42,162 bases of DNA from an uncultured Alphaproteobacteria bacterium (GCA_902541435.1 CACBQR010000005.1:1-42162); one strand, 5' to 3'. Shown: positions 1 to 10,619, numbered from the stretch's first letter. Made by a program: numbers and translations. The notes: generated by a model from the sequence alone, not told the origin.

Positions 1-810
1 GAAGCTTCTTATATACCAAGAGAAAATTTAGTCATAATTTGTACTGGAAGTCAGGGTGAAAAAAGATCTGCACTTTTCAGAATAGCTTATAATTCTCATC
101 AACATTTACATTTAGAGCCTGAAGATGTAGTAATTTTTAGCTCTAGAGATATTCCTGGTAATGAAAAATCAATAAATAATTTAAAGAACTTACTTATTAG
201 ACAAAGAGTTGAGATAGTAACTGCTGATGATGATTTAGTACATGTTTCGGGTCATGGTTATGCAGATGAAATCAAACAAATGTATAATTGGACAAAACCT
301 TACTTATCTATTCCTGTACATGGTGAACCCATGCATCTTGAGGCGCATAAACAATTATCCTACTCTTCTCAAGTACCATTTACTAAAATTTTAGAAAATG
401 GAAAATGTCTCAAAATTGCACCAGGTGAACCTAAAATTGTAGAAATATTTGAAACTGGAAAGTTAATTGTTGAGGGTAAAAATCTTTACGACTCTGAATC
501 TGCATTTATTAAAGAGAGAAGGAAATATTCCTTTGAGGGGTTAGTTTTAATTTCTTTAATTATCAATGATGATGACTATTCAATTAATAAAAATATGTTA
601 CTTACCTTAAAAGGATTGCCTGGAATAGATGAAGAAAATATTAAAAATGATTTTAAAATACTTTTTATAGAAAACTACTCAAAACTTAACAAAGATCAAA
701 AATCATCAGATCTTATAGTATCTGACTTAGTTAAAAGTAGTTTTAGAAAAATTATAAAAAATTCAATTCAAAAAAAACCAGAAATTGAAGTTCATTTAAT
801 ACGATCTTAA
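1..810 (+). CDS. rnj: Ribonuclease J, C-terminal part (5' truncated by window edge)
   Basis: Frame 1 is open from base 1 (EASYIPRENLVIICTGSQGEKRSALFRIAYNSHQHLHLEPEDVVIFSSRDIPGNE...HVSGHGYADEIKQMYNWTKPYLSIPVHGEPMHLEAH); metallo-beta-lactamase/beta-CASP motifs GSQGE, SGHG and PVHGE. The ORF track starts internally at 280. Confidence 0.93.
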   Translation, partial: EASYIPRENLVIICTGSQGEKRSALFRIAYNSHQHLHLEPEDVVIFSSRDIPGNEKSINNLKNLLIRQRVEIVTADDDLVHVSGHGYADEIKQMYNWTKPYLSIPVHGEPMHLEAHKQLSYSSQVPFTKILENGKCLKIAPGEPKIVEIFETGKLIVEGKNLYDSESAFIKERRKYSFEGLVLISLIINDDDYSINKNMLLTLKGLPGIDEENIKNDFKILFIENYSKLNKDQKSSDLIVSDLVKSSFRKIIKNSIQKKPEIEVHLIRS

Positions 811-1043
811 TGGCACTATTTACTCATGTCCTAATTTTTATCCTTGTTTGGTGGATGTTATTTTTCATACTTTTACCGATTAAGATAAAAGTACCCCAAA
901 AAGTAGAATCTGGACATGCAAAAAGCGCTCCAAGTAAGCCATATCTTCTAATAAAATTTATAGCAACTTCATTAATATCAGCTTTAATTTTATTTTTTTT
1001 GATTTTATTTGGATTTGATTTATCAAATATATTTAATAAATGA
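810..1043 (+). CDS. Small two-TM membrane protein, DUF1467 family
   Basis: 77 aa; hydrophobic N-terminus with WWMLFFILLPI, then a second TM; located between rnj and proS as in other alphaproteobacteria. Confidence 0.75.
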   Translation: MALFTHVLIFILVWWMLFFILLPIKIKVPQKVESGHAKSAPSKPYLLIKFIATSLISALILFFLILFGFDLSNIFNK

Positions 1044-2335
1044 AATATTCTAACTTTTTTCTTCCAACTATTAAAGATGCGCCATCAGATGCTGAAATAA
1101 TTTCCCATAAATTAATGATCAGAGCTGGCATGATTAAACAATCTAGCGCTGGTATTTATTCGTGGTTACCTCTAGGTCTAATTGTTTTAAAAAAAATTGA
1201 ACAGATTGTTAGAGAAGAACAAAATAATGCAGGAGCAGTAGAACTACTTATGCCTACGATCCAATCTTCTGATTTATGGATTAAATCAGGAAGATACGAT
1301 GATTATGGAAAAGAAATGCTAAGGATTACAGATAGAAGTGGAAGGGAAATGCTATACGGCCCAACAAACGAAGAATTAATTACAGACATATTTCAATCAC
1401 ATATAAATTCTTACAAGGATCTTCCAAAAAATCTTTTTCATATTCAATGGAAATTTCGAGATGAAGTTAGACCTAGGTTTGGAGTAATGCGAGGAAGAGA
1501 ATTTTTAATGAAGGATAATTATTCATTTGATCTTGATGAAAACGAAGCAAAAAAATCTTATGACAATATGTTTAAAGCATACATAAAAACTTTTATTAGA
1601 ATGGGTTTAACGCCAATTTCTTTAAGAGCAGAAACAGGACCAATTGGCGGTAACTTAAGTCATGAATTTCAAATACTAGCTAAGACTGGTGAAAGTACAC
1701 TTTATTATGATAAAAAATTAGAAACACTTAACCCCGAAACTATAGACCCAAATGAGTTGCAGTCATTTTATGCTGCAGTTGATGATCAGCATGATGAAAA
1801 AAATTGCCCAATTTCAAATGAAGATTTAAAAATTTCTAAGGGAATTGAAGTGGGTCATATATTTTATTTTGGAACAAAATATTCTGATAAATTAAATGCT
1901 TTTGTTCAAGATAAAAGTGGTAAAAATGTTCCAGTTCATATGGGATCATATGGCATTGGTGTTTCAAGACTTGTGGGAGCAATCATAGAAGCTTATCATG
2001 ATGACAAAGGAATTAGATGGCCTTTAGAAGTTGCTCCATTTAAGGTTTCTATAGTTAATTTAATGCCAGAAGATCAAGATTGTGCCACAAAATCATCAGA
2101 GTATTATGAATATTTTATGAAAAATAATATTGAAGTCATTTTAGATGATAGAAACTGTAGTATAGGTAAAAAATTATCTGATAATGAATTAATTGGGACA
2201 CCATATCAAATTATTATTGGCAAAAGAGATTTAAAAGATAATTTAGTAGAAATTAAAAATCGCCAAAATAATCAAAGTGAAAAAATTTCATCTAGTGGTG
2301 TAATTGATTTTATTAATAATAAGTTTAAAAAATAG
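1040..2335 (+). CDS. proS: Prolyl-tRNA synthetase (short alphaproteobacterial form)
   Basis: Class II aaRS motifs: AGIYSWLPLG, GPTNEE, FRDEVRPRFGVMRGREFLMKDNYSF, GSYGIGVSR. Confidence 0.96.
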   Translation: MKYSNFFLPTIKDAPSDAEIISHKLMIRAGMIKQSSAGIYSWLPLGLIVLKKIEQIVREEQNNAGAVELLMPTIQSSDLWIKSGRYDDYGKEMLRITDRSGREMLYGPTNEELITDIFQSHINSYKDLPKNLFHIQWKFRDEVRPRFGVMRGREFLMKDNYSFDLDENEAKKSYDNMFKAYIKTFIRMGLTPISLRAETGPIGGNLSHEFQILAKTGESTLYYDKKLETLNPETIDPNELQSFYAAVDDQHDEKNCPISNEDLKISKGIEVGHIFYFGTKYSDKLNAFVQDKSGKNVPVHMGSYGIGVSRLVGAIIEAYHDDKGIRWPLEVAPFKVSIVNLMPEDQDCATKSSEYYEYFMKNNIEVILDDRNCSIGKKLSDNELIGTPYQIIIGKRDLKDNLVEIKNRQNNQSEKISSSGVIDFINNKFKK

Positions 2336-3586
2336 ATGATTTCTAAATCAGAACGCTTACTGATTATTAGATTTTTATTGTCTAAGAAATCTGATGGTTA
2401 TGTGTCAATTTTCGCTTGGTTTTCAATAATAGGTATTAGTTTAGGAGTAGCAGCAATTATTATAGTAATGTCTGTTATGAATGGTTTTAGAATTGATCTT
2501 ACTAACAGAATAATTGGACTCAATTCACACCTCAATATTTATAGTTTTGATAATGAGATAACAAATAAGCAAGCTAACGAACTCATATTGAATATTGATA
2601 ATTCTTTTTTTTATCAACACTACAAATCTATTGAAACAAATGGATTAATTATAAAATCAAATAACTCTAAAGGTGTCATGATCAAAGGCTACGACGAATA
2701 TGATAAAAATCATTATTTGTTTAATTCAATTAATATGGGGGCATTAATTCAAAACCCAAAAAATGAAATATTAATCGGAGATTCCTTAGCGAATGAAATG
2801 AATTTAAATGTGGGAGACAAGGTTAAAATTGCAATTCCAAAGACTGATAAAACAATATTAGGTAATATTCCAAGATTCAAAACATTGGAAGTAGTAGGTA
2901 TATTTGATCTAGGTTTATATGAATATGATTCCAATTTAATTTTTTTATCATCAGAGCTTGTTAGAAAATTACTCTTATACGATGAAGATATATATAACAA
3001 AATTGAAATCTTTGCAGTATCTCCTAATGAAATCGAATTATTTAAAAATAATGTAGAATTACAAACATCTAATCTTTTATTAAATTTTTATTCAATATCT
3101 TGGAAAGATCAAAACAAGACTCTAATAAATGCACTTAAGGTGGAAAAGAATGTTATGTTTATTATTCTTTCTTTAATTATTTTAATTGCATCATTAAATA
3201 TAATTTCAGGGTTAATTATATTTGTAAAAGAAAAAAACAAAGATATTGGGATTTTAAAAACTATTGGAATGAGTAATCAAAGTATTATAAAAATATTTTT
3301 TACTATTGGAGTCTCAATTGGTTTGATTGGATCTTTAATAGGATTAATAATTGGAATACTTTTCACAATCAATATTAAGTCAATCCAAAGTTTTTTAGAA
3401 TATTTACTTGGAACAAAATTGTTTTCTGAAGAAGTGTATTATTTATCATCTTTACCTTCAAAAATTAGTGTAAATGAGATTGTTTACGTAGTTTGTGTAG
3501 CAATAATCATATCAATTATCTCAACTATTTTTCCTGCTTTAAGTTCAGCTAGAATAGACCCTGTTAAAAGTTTAAGAAGTGAATAA
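2336..3586 (+). CDS. lolC: Lipoprotein-releasing ABC transporter permease, LolC/LolE family
   Basis: N-terminal TM, periplasmic domain and three C-terminal TMs; KNKDIGILKTIGMSNQSIIKIF and SARIDPVKSLRSE FtsX/LolE signatures; adjacent to lolD. Confidence 0.9.
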   Translation: MISKSERLLIIRFLLSKKSDGYVSIFAWFSIIGISLGVAAIIIVMSVMNGFRIDLTNRIIGLNSHLNIYSFDNEITNKQANELILNIDNSFFYQHYKSIETNGLIIKSNNSKGVMIKGYDEYDKNHYLFNSINMGALIQNPKNEILIGDSLANEMNLNVGDKVKIAIPKTDKTILGNIPRFKTLEVVGIFDLGLYEYDSNLIFLSSELVRKLLLYDEDIYNKIEIFAVSPNEIELFKNNVELQTSNLLLNFYSISWKDQNKTLINALKVEKNVMFIILSLIILIASLNIISGLIIFVKEKNKDIGILKTIGMSNQSIIKIFFTIGVSIGLIGSLIGLIIGILFTINIKSIQSFLEYLLGTKLFSEEVYYLSSLPSKISVNEIVYVVCVAIIISIISTIFPALSSARIDPVKSLRSE

Positions 3587-4268
3587 CAAATATTTACTAG
3601 AGATATCTAATTTAGATAAGCATTATTCCAATGAAAATAATTTAAAAATTGAGATAATTAAAAATCTTAATTTTAAATTAATGCAAAATACTAAAGTTTC
3701 GATTGTTGGGCCTTCAGGTTCAGGTAAAACAACTTTTCTGAATATTATTGGTTTACTTGATTCAGAATATGATGGAAACTTTTATTTTAAGAATAAAGAT
3801 ATTTCTTTATGCTCTAAAGATGAAATTAATAAAATTAGAGGATTATCTATTGGTTTTATTCATCAATTTTTTCATCTGATTCCTGAACTCACTGTCATTG
3901 AGAATGTTATGCTGCCATTATTAATAAATAAAAATGAAAAGAAAAGTTATGAAATTTCTAAAAAACTACTTCTTGAATTTGGTTTAGATGAAAGGATAAA
4001 TTATAAACCTTTGAAATTATCAGGAGGAGAGCAGCAAAGAGTTGCTATTGCCAGATCTCTTGTAAATAATCCTGACTTAATTTTAGCTGATGAGATGACT
4101 GGAAATCTTGATGAAGATACTGCTAACAACATTTTTAAATTTTTTATAAATTATATCGAACAAAATAAAAAAACTTTAGTATACGTTACTCATAACAAAA
4201 CTTATTCTTTATTAGCTGATGAAATTTATTATTTTAAAAAAAAGAAAATACATTTAAAGAATGAATAA
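3579..4268 (+). CDS. lolD: Lipoprotein-releasing ABC transporter ATP-binding protein
   Basis: Walker A GPSGSGKTT, signature LSGGEQQRVAIARSL, Walker B LILADEMTGNLD; GTG start overlapping the permease stop. Confidence 0.93.
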   Translation: MNNKYLLEISNLDKHYSNENNLKIEIIKNLNFKLMQNTKVSIVGPSGSGKTTFLNIIGLLDSEYDGNFYFKNKDISLCSKDEINKIRGLSIGFIHQFFHLIPELTVIENVMLPLLINKNEKKSYEISKKLLLEFGLDERINYKPLKLSGGEQQRVAIARSLVNNPDLILADEMTGNLDEDTANNIFKFFINYIEQNKKTLVYVTHNKTYSLLADEIYYFKKKKIHLKNE

Positions 4269-7200
4269 TCCTTTTATTCATTTACGATCTTTATCTTCAT
4301 ATTCTTTATCTGAAAGTACGCTAAAAATTACAAATTTAGTAGATCTAGCTAAAAAAAATGACATGCCTGCAATCGCTATTACAGATAATAATAATATGTT
4401 TGGAGTCTTTGAATTTTCCAAAGAGTGTGTAAAAAATAATATTCAACCTATAATTGGAACTTCAATAAATTTATTAGATATTATTGTAAATAATCAAATT
4501 TCCCAAGTTACATTTTTAGTCAAAAATGAAACTGGGTATAGAAATCTATTAGAATTAAGCTCACTTTCTCATCTAAATGAAGGAAATAATGTTGGTATAT
4601 ACTTTTCGCAATTAGACAAATTTTCTGAAGGTTTATTCTGTTATATAGGTGGTGAATTAAATCCTTTACTTTTATTAAACAAAGAAAACAAAAAAAGAGA
4701 TATAATTCAATTAATAGATAATTTTAAAAAAGTTTTTAAGCAAAATTTTCTTTTTGAAATTCAAAGAATAAATGATCAAAATATCGATGTTTTTGAAAAA
4801 GAATTTATTAATTTATCAAAAGAATTTGATATACCACTCATTGGTTCAAATAATATAAAGTACGCTAATAAAGATGATTATTCAGCTCATGATGCATTAC
4901 TTTGCATTGCCCAAAAATCTACAATTAACAATTCTCAAAGAAATACTTCTAATGAAAATATTTATTTTAAGTCAAATGAAGAAATGTATGCAAATTTTGA
5001 AGATATTCCTGAGATAATACAAAATAATTTAAATATTTCTCTATCTTGTAATTATTTTCCTGAATCAATGAAACCACAATTACCTGAATTTAAAAATGAT
5101 TTAAATTTATCAGCTGAAGATTTTTTATTAAAAACCTCAGAATTGGGACTTGGAAAAAAAATAAAAGAAAAGAATATTAAGAATATAGAAAATTACACAG
5201 ATAGATTGAAATATGAAAATGAAATTATAATTAGAATGGGGTTTGCTGGATATTTTTTAATAGTAGCAGATTTTGTTAATTGGGCTAAAGAGCAATCCAT
5301 CCCTGTTGGTCCTGGCAGAGGATCAGGTGCTGGCAGTTTAGTGGCTTGGTGTTTAGGAATAACTGATCTAGATCCATTAGAGTATGAATTATTATTTGAA
5401 AGGTTCTTAAATCCAGAAAGAGTGTCAATGCCAGATTTTGATATAGATTTTTGTCAAACTAGAAGAGATGAAGTTATTGAATATGTAAATAATAAGTATG
5501 GAAGTGAATGTGTTGCTCATATAATTACATTTGGTACTCTAGCATCAAGAGCTGCGGTAAGAGATATTGGCAGAGTTTTAGAAGTTCCCTACGGAGAAGT
5601 AGACTCTTTTGCTAAACTAATACCTTTTAATCCATCAAATCCACTTACTTTAAGTGAGTCTATAAAATCTGAAAGAAGTTTGCAGGAAAGGATAAGTAGT
5701 GATGAAAGAATTTCAAATATAATAGATGTAAGTCTAAAAATTGAAGGAACTCATAGACATGCTTCAACCCATGCTGCTGGAGTTGTAATTGGTCATGAAA
5801 AGTTATCTAAAGTAGTTCCTTTATACAAAGATCAAAATACTAATACGAATGCTACACAATTTTCAATGAAGTATGTTGAAGAGGCAGGTTTAATAAAATT
5901 TGATTTTCTTGGTTTAACTACATTATCGATTATTGACGATTGCGTAAAATTAATAGTTAAAGAAAATAAAAATTTTTTAATAAATAAAATACCTCTTAAT
6001 GATTCAAAAACCTATGAACAGTTAAGTAAGGGTGATACAGTAGGAATATTCCAATTAGAGAGTAATGGTATGGGTAGCGTCCTTCGCCAATTGCAACCTG
6101 ATAGATTTGAAGAAATAATTGCTGTAGTTGCATTATTTAGACCTGGTCCAATGGATAATATTCCTTCTTTTTGTAATAGAAAACATGGTCGTGAAGAAAT
6201 CAAATATCTTCATTCTATGTTAGAAGAAGTCTTAAAAGAAACTTATGGCATTATCGTTTATCAAGAACAAGTAATGCAGATTGCACAAGTTTTATCAAAT
6301 TATTCTTTAGGTGAAGCAGATTTACTAAGAAGGGCAATGGGAAAAAAAATTCAAAAAGAAATGGATATGCAAAAAACTAGATTTATAGAAGGTGCTGTTC
6401 AAAATAATATTGATAAAAAAGAAGCTTCAAAAATATTTGATTTAGTTGATAAATTTGCAGGGTATGGTTTTAATAAAAGTCATGCCGCAGCATATGCTTT
6501 AATATCATATCAAACTGCTTATTTAAAAGCAAACTTTCCTCACGAATTTCTTACAGCAACTTTAAACTATTCTATAGATAGAACAGAAAAAATTATTTTA
6601 CTTAAACAAGAAATAGAAAGATTGAATATTAATTTTTTAAAACCGGATATAAATTTTTCTGATCCTTTATTTTCAATTGAAATAAATGATAACTTAAAAT
6701 CAATAAGATTTGGATTGGCAGCAATCAAAGGTGTTGGTTTAAAATCCATTTCTAGCATGGTTGATGAAAGAAATAAAAATGGCAAATTTAAAAGTATCAT
6801 TGATTTTATGAATAGAGTTTCCAAGGAGGTAATAAACAAAAGACAGCTCGAAAAACTTATTCAGGCTGGTGCTTTTGATAGTATTGAAACTAATAGATCG
6901 AAATTATTTAATAATGTACCAAAATTTGTTGAACTATTTGGAGGAGAAAAAAATATTAATCAAGATATGTTATTTGAAGAAAATGAGATTTCTTTTGAAG
7001 ATAAAAACCTATTTAATCAAAATTATCAGAAATGGAAGAATTCAGAAATTTTATCCAACGAATTAGAGGTTATAGGATTTTATTTTTCTGATCACCCGTT
7101 AAATCATTATCCAAAAAAGTTTTTTGAATTAGAGAATATAATATCTTTTAGAAACTATTCAGAAAATTATGTTTCAAATGTCATTAAAGTTTGTGGTGCT

Positions 7201-7665
7201 ATTTTAGATATTAAAGAAAGATCAAATAAAGATGGGAAAAAATATGCATTTATAACAGTATCAGAATCTAGTTTTCAATTTGAATTAACTATTTTTAGTG
7301 AAAATTTATACAAATACCGGTCATTATTAAAAGAGGGTAATTTATTAATATTCAATGTAGATATTATAAAAAGTAATACTGATACACGTTTTATAATACG
7401 AGCAATAGACTCCTTAGAGAAAAATTTTATTAAAAAAAATTATAAATTTCACATTTATACGAATATTAAAAATATATCTGAATTAAAAAACAATATTTTT
7501 ACTAAAAAGGGAAATAACGATATTGACAATTTTATAGATGTTTTTATGACCGTTGATCAAAAATTGGTAAATTTTGATTTTAGTAAATATACTATTAAAT
7601 CATATAAAAAACTCGATGATTTGAACAAATCAAAAATTTTAGATTATTCTTTAGAAATATCTTGA
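4261..7665 (+). CDS. dnaE: DNA polymerase III subunit alpha
   Basis: 1134 aa; N-terminal PHP domain (FIHLRSLSSYSLSES); VGPGRGSGAGSLVAWCLGITDLDPLEYELLFERFLNPERVSMPDFDIDF. Confidence 0.98.
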   Translation: MNNPFIHLRSLSSYSLSESTLKITNLVDLAKKNDMPAIAITDNNNMFGVFEFSKECVKNNIQPIIGTSINLLDIIVNNQISQVTFLVKNETGYRNLLELSSLSHLNEGNNVGIYFSQLDKFSEGLFCYIGGELNPLLLLNKENKKRDIIQLIDNFKKVFKQNFLFEIQRINDQNIDVFEKEFINLSKEFDIPLIGSNNIKYANKDDYSAHDALLCIAQKSTINNSQRNTSNENIYFKSNEEMYANFEDIPEIIQNNLNISLSCNYFPESMKPQLPEFKNDLNLSAEDFLLKTSELGLGKKIKEKNIKNIENYTDRLKYENEIIIRMGFAGYFLIVADFVNWAKEQSIPVGPGRGSGAGSLVAWCLGITDLDPLEYELLFERFLNPERVSMPDFDIDFCQTRRDEVIEYVNNKYGSECVAHIITFGTLASRAAVRDIGRVLEVPYGEVDSFAKLIPFNPSNPLTLSESIKSERSLQERISSDERISNIIDVSLKIEGTHRHASTHAAGVVIGHEKLSKVVPLYKDQNTNTNATQFSMKYVEEAGLIKFDFLGLTTLSIIDDCVKLIVKENKNFLINKIPLNDSKTYEQLSKGDTVGIFQLESNGMGSVLRQLQPDRFEEIIAVVALFRPGPMDNIPSFCNRKHGREEIKYLHSMLEEVLKETYGIIVYQEQVMQIAQVLSNYSLGEADLLRRAMGKKIQKEMDMQKTRFIEGAVQNNIDKKEASKIFDLVDKFAGYGFNKSHAAAYALISYQTAYLKANFPHEFLTATLNYSIDRTEKIILLKQEIERLNINFLKPDINFSDPLFSIEINDNLKSIRFGLAAIKGVGLKSISSMVDERNKNGKFKSIIDFMNRVSKEVINKRQLEKLIQAGAFDSIETNRSKLFNNVPKFVELFGGEKNINQDMLFEENEISFEDKNLFNQNYQKWKNSEILSNELEVIGFYFSDHPLNHYPKKFFELENIISFRNYSENYVSNVIKVCGAILDIKERSNKDGKKYAFITVSESSFQFELTIFSENLYKYRSLLKEGNLLIFNVDIIKSNTDTRFIIRAIDSLEKNFIKKNYKFHIYTNIKNISELKNNIFTKKGNNDIDNFIDVFMTVDQKLVNFDFSKYTIKSYKKLDDLNKSKILDYSLEIS

Positions 7666-7711
7666 ATAAATTACGCATTATAATAATAGAACAATCAAAT
7701 TAAATCTAGCA

Positions 7712-7758
7712 CACAGAAAAAACCGGTGTTTTTATTTCTGTGGAGGTTAAACCGGGAG
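7712..7758 (+). promoter_or_regulatory. Candidate structured rpsB leader: hairpin with possible loop-SD pseudoknot
   Basis: CACAGAAA (7712-7719) / TTTCTGTG (7735-7742) perfect 8-bp inverted repeat; inner AAAC-CGGT-GTTT stem-loop; loop-proximal CCGGT (7723-7727) is the exact reverse complement of ACCGG (7751-7755), which abuts/overlaps the GGGAG Shine-Dalgarno-like sequence (7754-7758). Confidence 0.55.
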
Positions 7759-7763
7759 TTATT

Positions 7764-8519
7764 ATGAATTTACCAGAAGTTAAAATTGAAGATCTTCTTG
7801 AGTCAGGAGTGCATTTCGGACATAACGTAAGAAGATGGAACCCAAAAATGAAAGAATATATTTATGGTGTTAGAAATAACATACATATCTTTGATTTAAG
7901 AATTACATTAGATTTATTGAATTCAGCTTTAGTAAAAATACATGAAACAGTTTCTAAATCAGGCAAAATTCTTTTTGTAGGAACAAAAAAACAATGCTCT
8001 GAGGTAGTTAAAGAGTTGGCATCTATTAATAATGATTTTTATGTTAACAAAAGATGGTTGGGTGGTACTCTTACCAATTGGAAAACAATTTCAAATTCAA
8101 TTAAACGATTAGATGAAATTGAGTTATTTTTAAAAGATAACGAGTCATCTAAAAATTTGTCTAAAAAAGAATTACTTGATATTTCAAGAGAAAAGCAAAA
8201 ACTTGATCTTAACATAGGTGGAATTAGAACATTAAATGGAAAGCCAGATCTATTAATAGTATTTGATGTAATAAAAGATAAGATTGCAGTTCGTGAAGCT
8301 ACAAAACTTAATATTCCAGTAGTTGCAATTGTTGATTCAAATGCTGATCCAGAAAATATTGATTATATCATACCTGGTAATGATGACGCTCTTAGATCAA
8401 TAAGTCTTTATAAAAATTATTTTTTAGAAACCATTCAAGATGCTGCTAATTTTCAGGATCAATCTAATCTCAATAAAGAAGAGATTGCTGAAGAAAATTT
8501 AAATAAGGATGGGAAATAA
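7764..8519 (+). CDS. rpsB: 30S ribosomal protein S2
   Basis: [73 protein letters not shown] at 7764 preferred over the track's GTG at 7740 because GGGAG lies about 6 nt upstream of 7764 and 7740 falls inside the leader hairpin. Confidence 0.97.
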   Translation: MNLPEVKIEDLLESGVHFGHNVRRWNPKMKEYIYGVRNNIHIFDLRITLDLLNSALVKIHETVSKSGKILFVGTKKQCSEVVKELASINNDFYVNKRWLGGTLTNWKTISNSIKRLDEIELFLKDNESSKNLSKKELLDISREKQKLDLNIGGIRTLNGKPDLLIVFDVIKDKIAVREATKLNIPVVAIVDSNADPENIDYIIPGNDDALRSISLYKNYFLETIQDAANFQDQSNLNKEEIAEENLNKDGK

Positions 8520-9370
8520 TGAAAAATATTACCGAACTAATTAAGGAATTAAGAGAAAAAACAGGAGCTGGTTTTCTTGACTGTAAAAAATCTTTAGAAG
8601 AAAATAATAATGATATTGAGAAATCTATAGAGGCTTTAAGGAAAAAAGGATTAGCTAAAGCATCAAAAAAAACTGATCGTGCAGCGAATGAAGGTGCTGT
8701 AGGTATATATTCTAATAAAAATATTACAGTTCTAATCAAAGTTAATAGTGAAACTGATTTTGCTGCAAAAAGTGACACTTTCTTAAATTTTTTGGATAAC
8801 TTGGGTGATTTAGTTTTAAAAAATAATACAATCATTTTAAAAGAGGAATTCCTCAAGTTAGGCTATGAGCAGGGAACTGTTCAAGATTATTTTAACTCAA
8901 TGATATCTAAAATTGGAGAGAATCTAATTTTAAATGATTTAATAATTAGAGAAAATAAAGATTCTTATTATGCTTATTATATTCATAATAGTTATAGAAA
9001 TAATATTGGTAAAATAATTTCGTTATTAGAATATTCAACTAATAAAGATGAAAATGAAATTAAAACATTGGCCAAAAATTTATGTATGCATATAGCAGCA
9101 ATGAAACCTGAGTCATTAGACATTACAGATCTAGATAAAAAAATTATTGCTAAAGAAGAGAAAATTCAAAAGGAATTAATTCTTAGTTCTGGAAAACCAT
9201 CTAATATAGTTGATAAAATTTTAGAAGGTAAAATGAAGAAATTTTATAGCGAGGTAACATTATTGAATCAAACTTTTATTTTAGATCAAGAAAGACTAAT
9301 AAAAGATGTAATAAAGGATTTTTCAAAATTTGAATTTGAACTAATTTCGTTTGATTTAATAACCTTATAA
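8519..9370 (+). CDS. tsf: Elongation factor Ts
   Basis: ITELIKELREKTGAGFLDCKKSLEENNNDIEKSIEALRKKGLAKASKK; NSETDFAAKSDTF; follows rpsB. Confidence 0.97.
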   Translation: MKNITELIKELREKTGAGFLDCKKSLEENNNDIEKSIEALRKKGLAKASKKTDRAANEGAVGIYSNKNITVLIKVNSETDFAAKSDTFLNFLDNLGDLVLKNNTIILKEEFLKLGYEQGTVQDYFNSMISKIGENLILNDLIIRENKDSYYAYYIHNSYRNNIGKIISLLEYSTNKDENEIKTLAKNLCMHIAAMKPESLDITDLDKKIIAKEEKIQKELILSSGKPSNIVDKILEGKMKKFYSEVTLLNQTFILDQERLIKDVIKDFSKFEFELISFDLITL

Positions 9371-9371
9371 A

Positions 9372-10073
9372 ATGAATAAAAGAATTCTTTTAAAAATTTC
9401 TGGAGAATCTTTAATGGGGTCCTCTAATTATGGCATTGATGTTTCAACTATAAATAAAATATCTAATGAAATTAAAAATGTTTATAAAAAAAAATATCAA
9501 ATTTGTCTAATTATTGGTGGTGGAAATATTTTTAGAGGCATAAAAGGAGCCTCAGAGGGAATTGATAGATCAACTTCTGATTACATGGGTATGTTGGCCA
9601 CAGTAATGAATGCTCTTTCTTTACAAAGTAGCTTAGAGAAAATTAACGTACCTACAAGAGTTCAATCTGCGATTACTATGTCTCAAATTGCTGAACCTTA
9701 TATAAGAAGAAGGGCAATAAGGCATTTAGAAAGAAATAGAATTGTAATTTTTGCAGCTGGAACTGGAAATCCATTTTTTTCTACTGATACAGCTGCTACT
9801 TTAAGGGCATCAGAATTAGACTGTGGATTAATTATAAAAGCAACAAAAGTAAACGGAATTTATGACAAAGATCCATTAAAATATAAAACAGCTAAATTAA
9901 TTAAAAAAATATCATATAATCAAGTTATAAATAAAAATTTAAAAGTAATGGATTTAACAGCAATTAGTTTAGCAAAAGATACTAAAATACCTATTTTTAT
10001 AACTAATATATTTAAAAAAAATTCACTCATTAATGTTTTGAATCATAAAGGATCATATAGTAAAATAAGTTAA
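9372..10073 (+). CDS. pyrH: UMP kinase
   Basis: RILLKISGESLMG, IGGGNIFRG, GTGNPFFSTDTAATLRASEL. Confidence 0.97.
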   Translation: MNKRILLKISGESLMGSSNYGIDVSTINKISNEIKNVYKKKYQICLIIGGGNIFRGIKGASEGIDRSTSDYMGMLATVMNALSLQSSLEKINVPTRVQSAITMSQIAEPYIRRRAIRHLERNRIVIFAAGTGNPFFSTDTAATLRASELDCGLIIKATKVNGIYDKDPLKYKTAKLIKKISYNQVINKNLKVMDLTAISLAKDTKIPIFITNIFKKNSLINVLNHKGSYSKIS

Positions 10074-10074
10074 T

Positions 10075-10617
10075 ATGAGTGAGTTAGAAAATAAAATGAA
10101 TTTAGCAGTTTCCCATTATGAAAAGGAATTAAATACCTTAAGAACCTCTAGAGCAAATCCTTCAATGCTAGATAATGTTTTTGTTGAAGCATATGGTTCA
10201 AAGACACCGTTAAATCAGCTAGGCAATATTTCTGTACAAGATGCAAGTACAATTACAATACAAGTTTGGGATGTTTCTTTATTAAAATCAATTGAAAATT
10301 CAATAACAGATTCAAATCTTGGTATTAATCCTCAAACAGATGGACAAATTATTAGACTGCCAATACCAAAATTAAGTGAAGAAAGAAGAAAAGAAATAAT
10401 AAAAATAGCTTCTGAATTTGCAGAAAATGCTAAAGTTTCAATACGAAATATAAGAAGAGATTTTATTGAAATATCAAAAAGTGAAAAAAAGAATTCTAAC
10501 CTATCAGAGGATGAATTAAAAAGAATATTAAATGATATTCAAAAGACAACAGACAATCATATTGATAAAATTGACAAAATATTAGATGCAAAAAAAGCTG
10601 ATATTTTGAAAGTATAA
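10075..10617 (+). CDS. frr: Ribosome recycling factor
   Basis: LRTSRANPSMLDNVFVEAYGSKTPLNQLGNISV...RLPIPKLSEERRKE. Confidence 0.97.
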   Translation: MSELENKMNLAVSHYEKELNTLRTSRANPSMLDNVFVEAYGSKTPLNQLGNISVQDASTITIQVWDVSLLKSIENSITDSNLGINPQTDGQIIRLPIPKLSEERRKEIIKIASEFAENAKVSIRNIRRDFIEISKSEKKNSNLSEDELKRILNDIQKTTDNHIDKIDKILDAKKADILKV

Positions 10618-10619
10618 GA

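Noticed and set aside
2749-3000. Minus-strand ORF within lolC/E
   Set aside because: Antisense to a well-supported gene, low-complexity translation, no recognisable domain. The same reasoning covers 6012-6203, 6567-6839, 8470-8856, 13181-13390, 13808-14086, 15236-15430, 15764-15961, 17740-17952, 18185-18367, 31894-32142, 33087-33341, 35165-35350 and 38404-38595.
6869-7066. Plus-strand ORF in an alternative frame within dnaE
   Set aside because: Out-of-frame overlap with an intact dnaE; no independent support. Same for 13969-14202 in bamA.
7662-7689. Possible promoter TTGAAT-16-TAATAG overlapping the dnaE stop, upstream of rpsB
   Set aside because: Weak matches in a very AT-rich region; a promoter there is plausible but not supportable from sequence alone.
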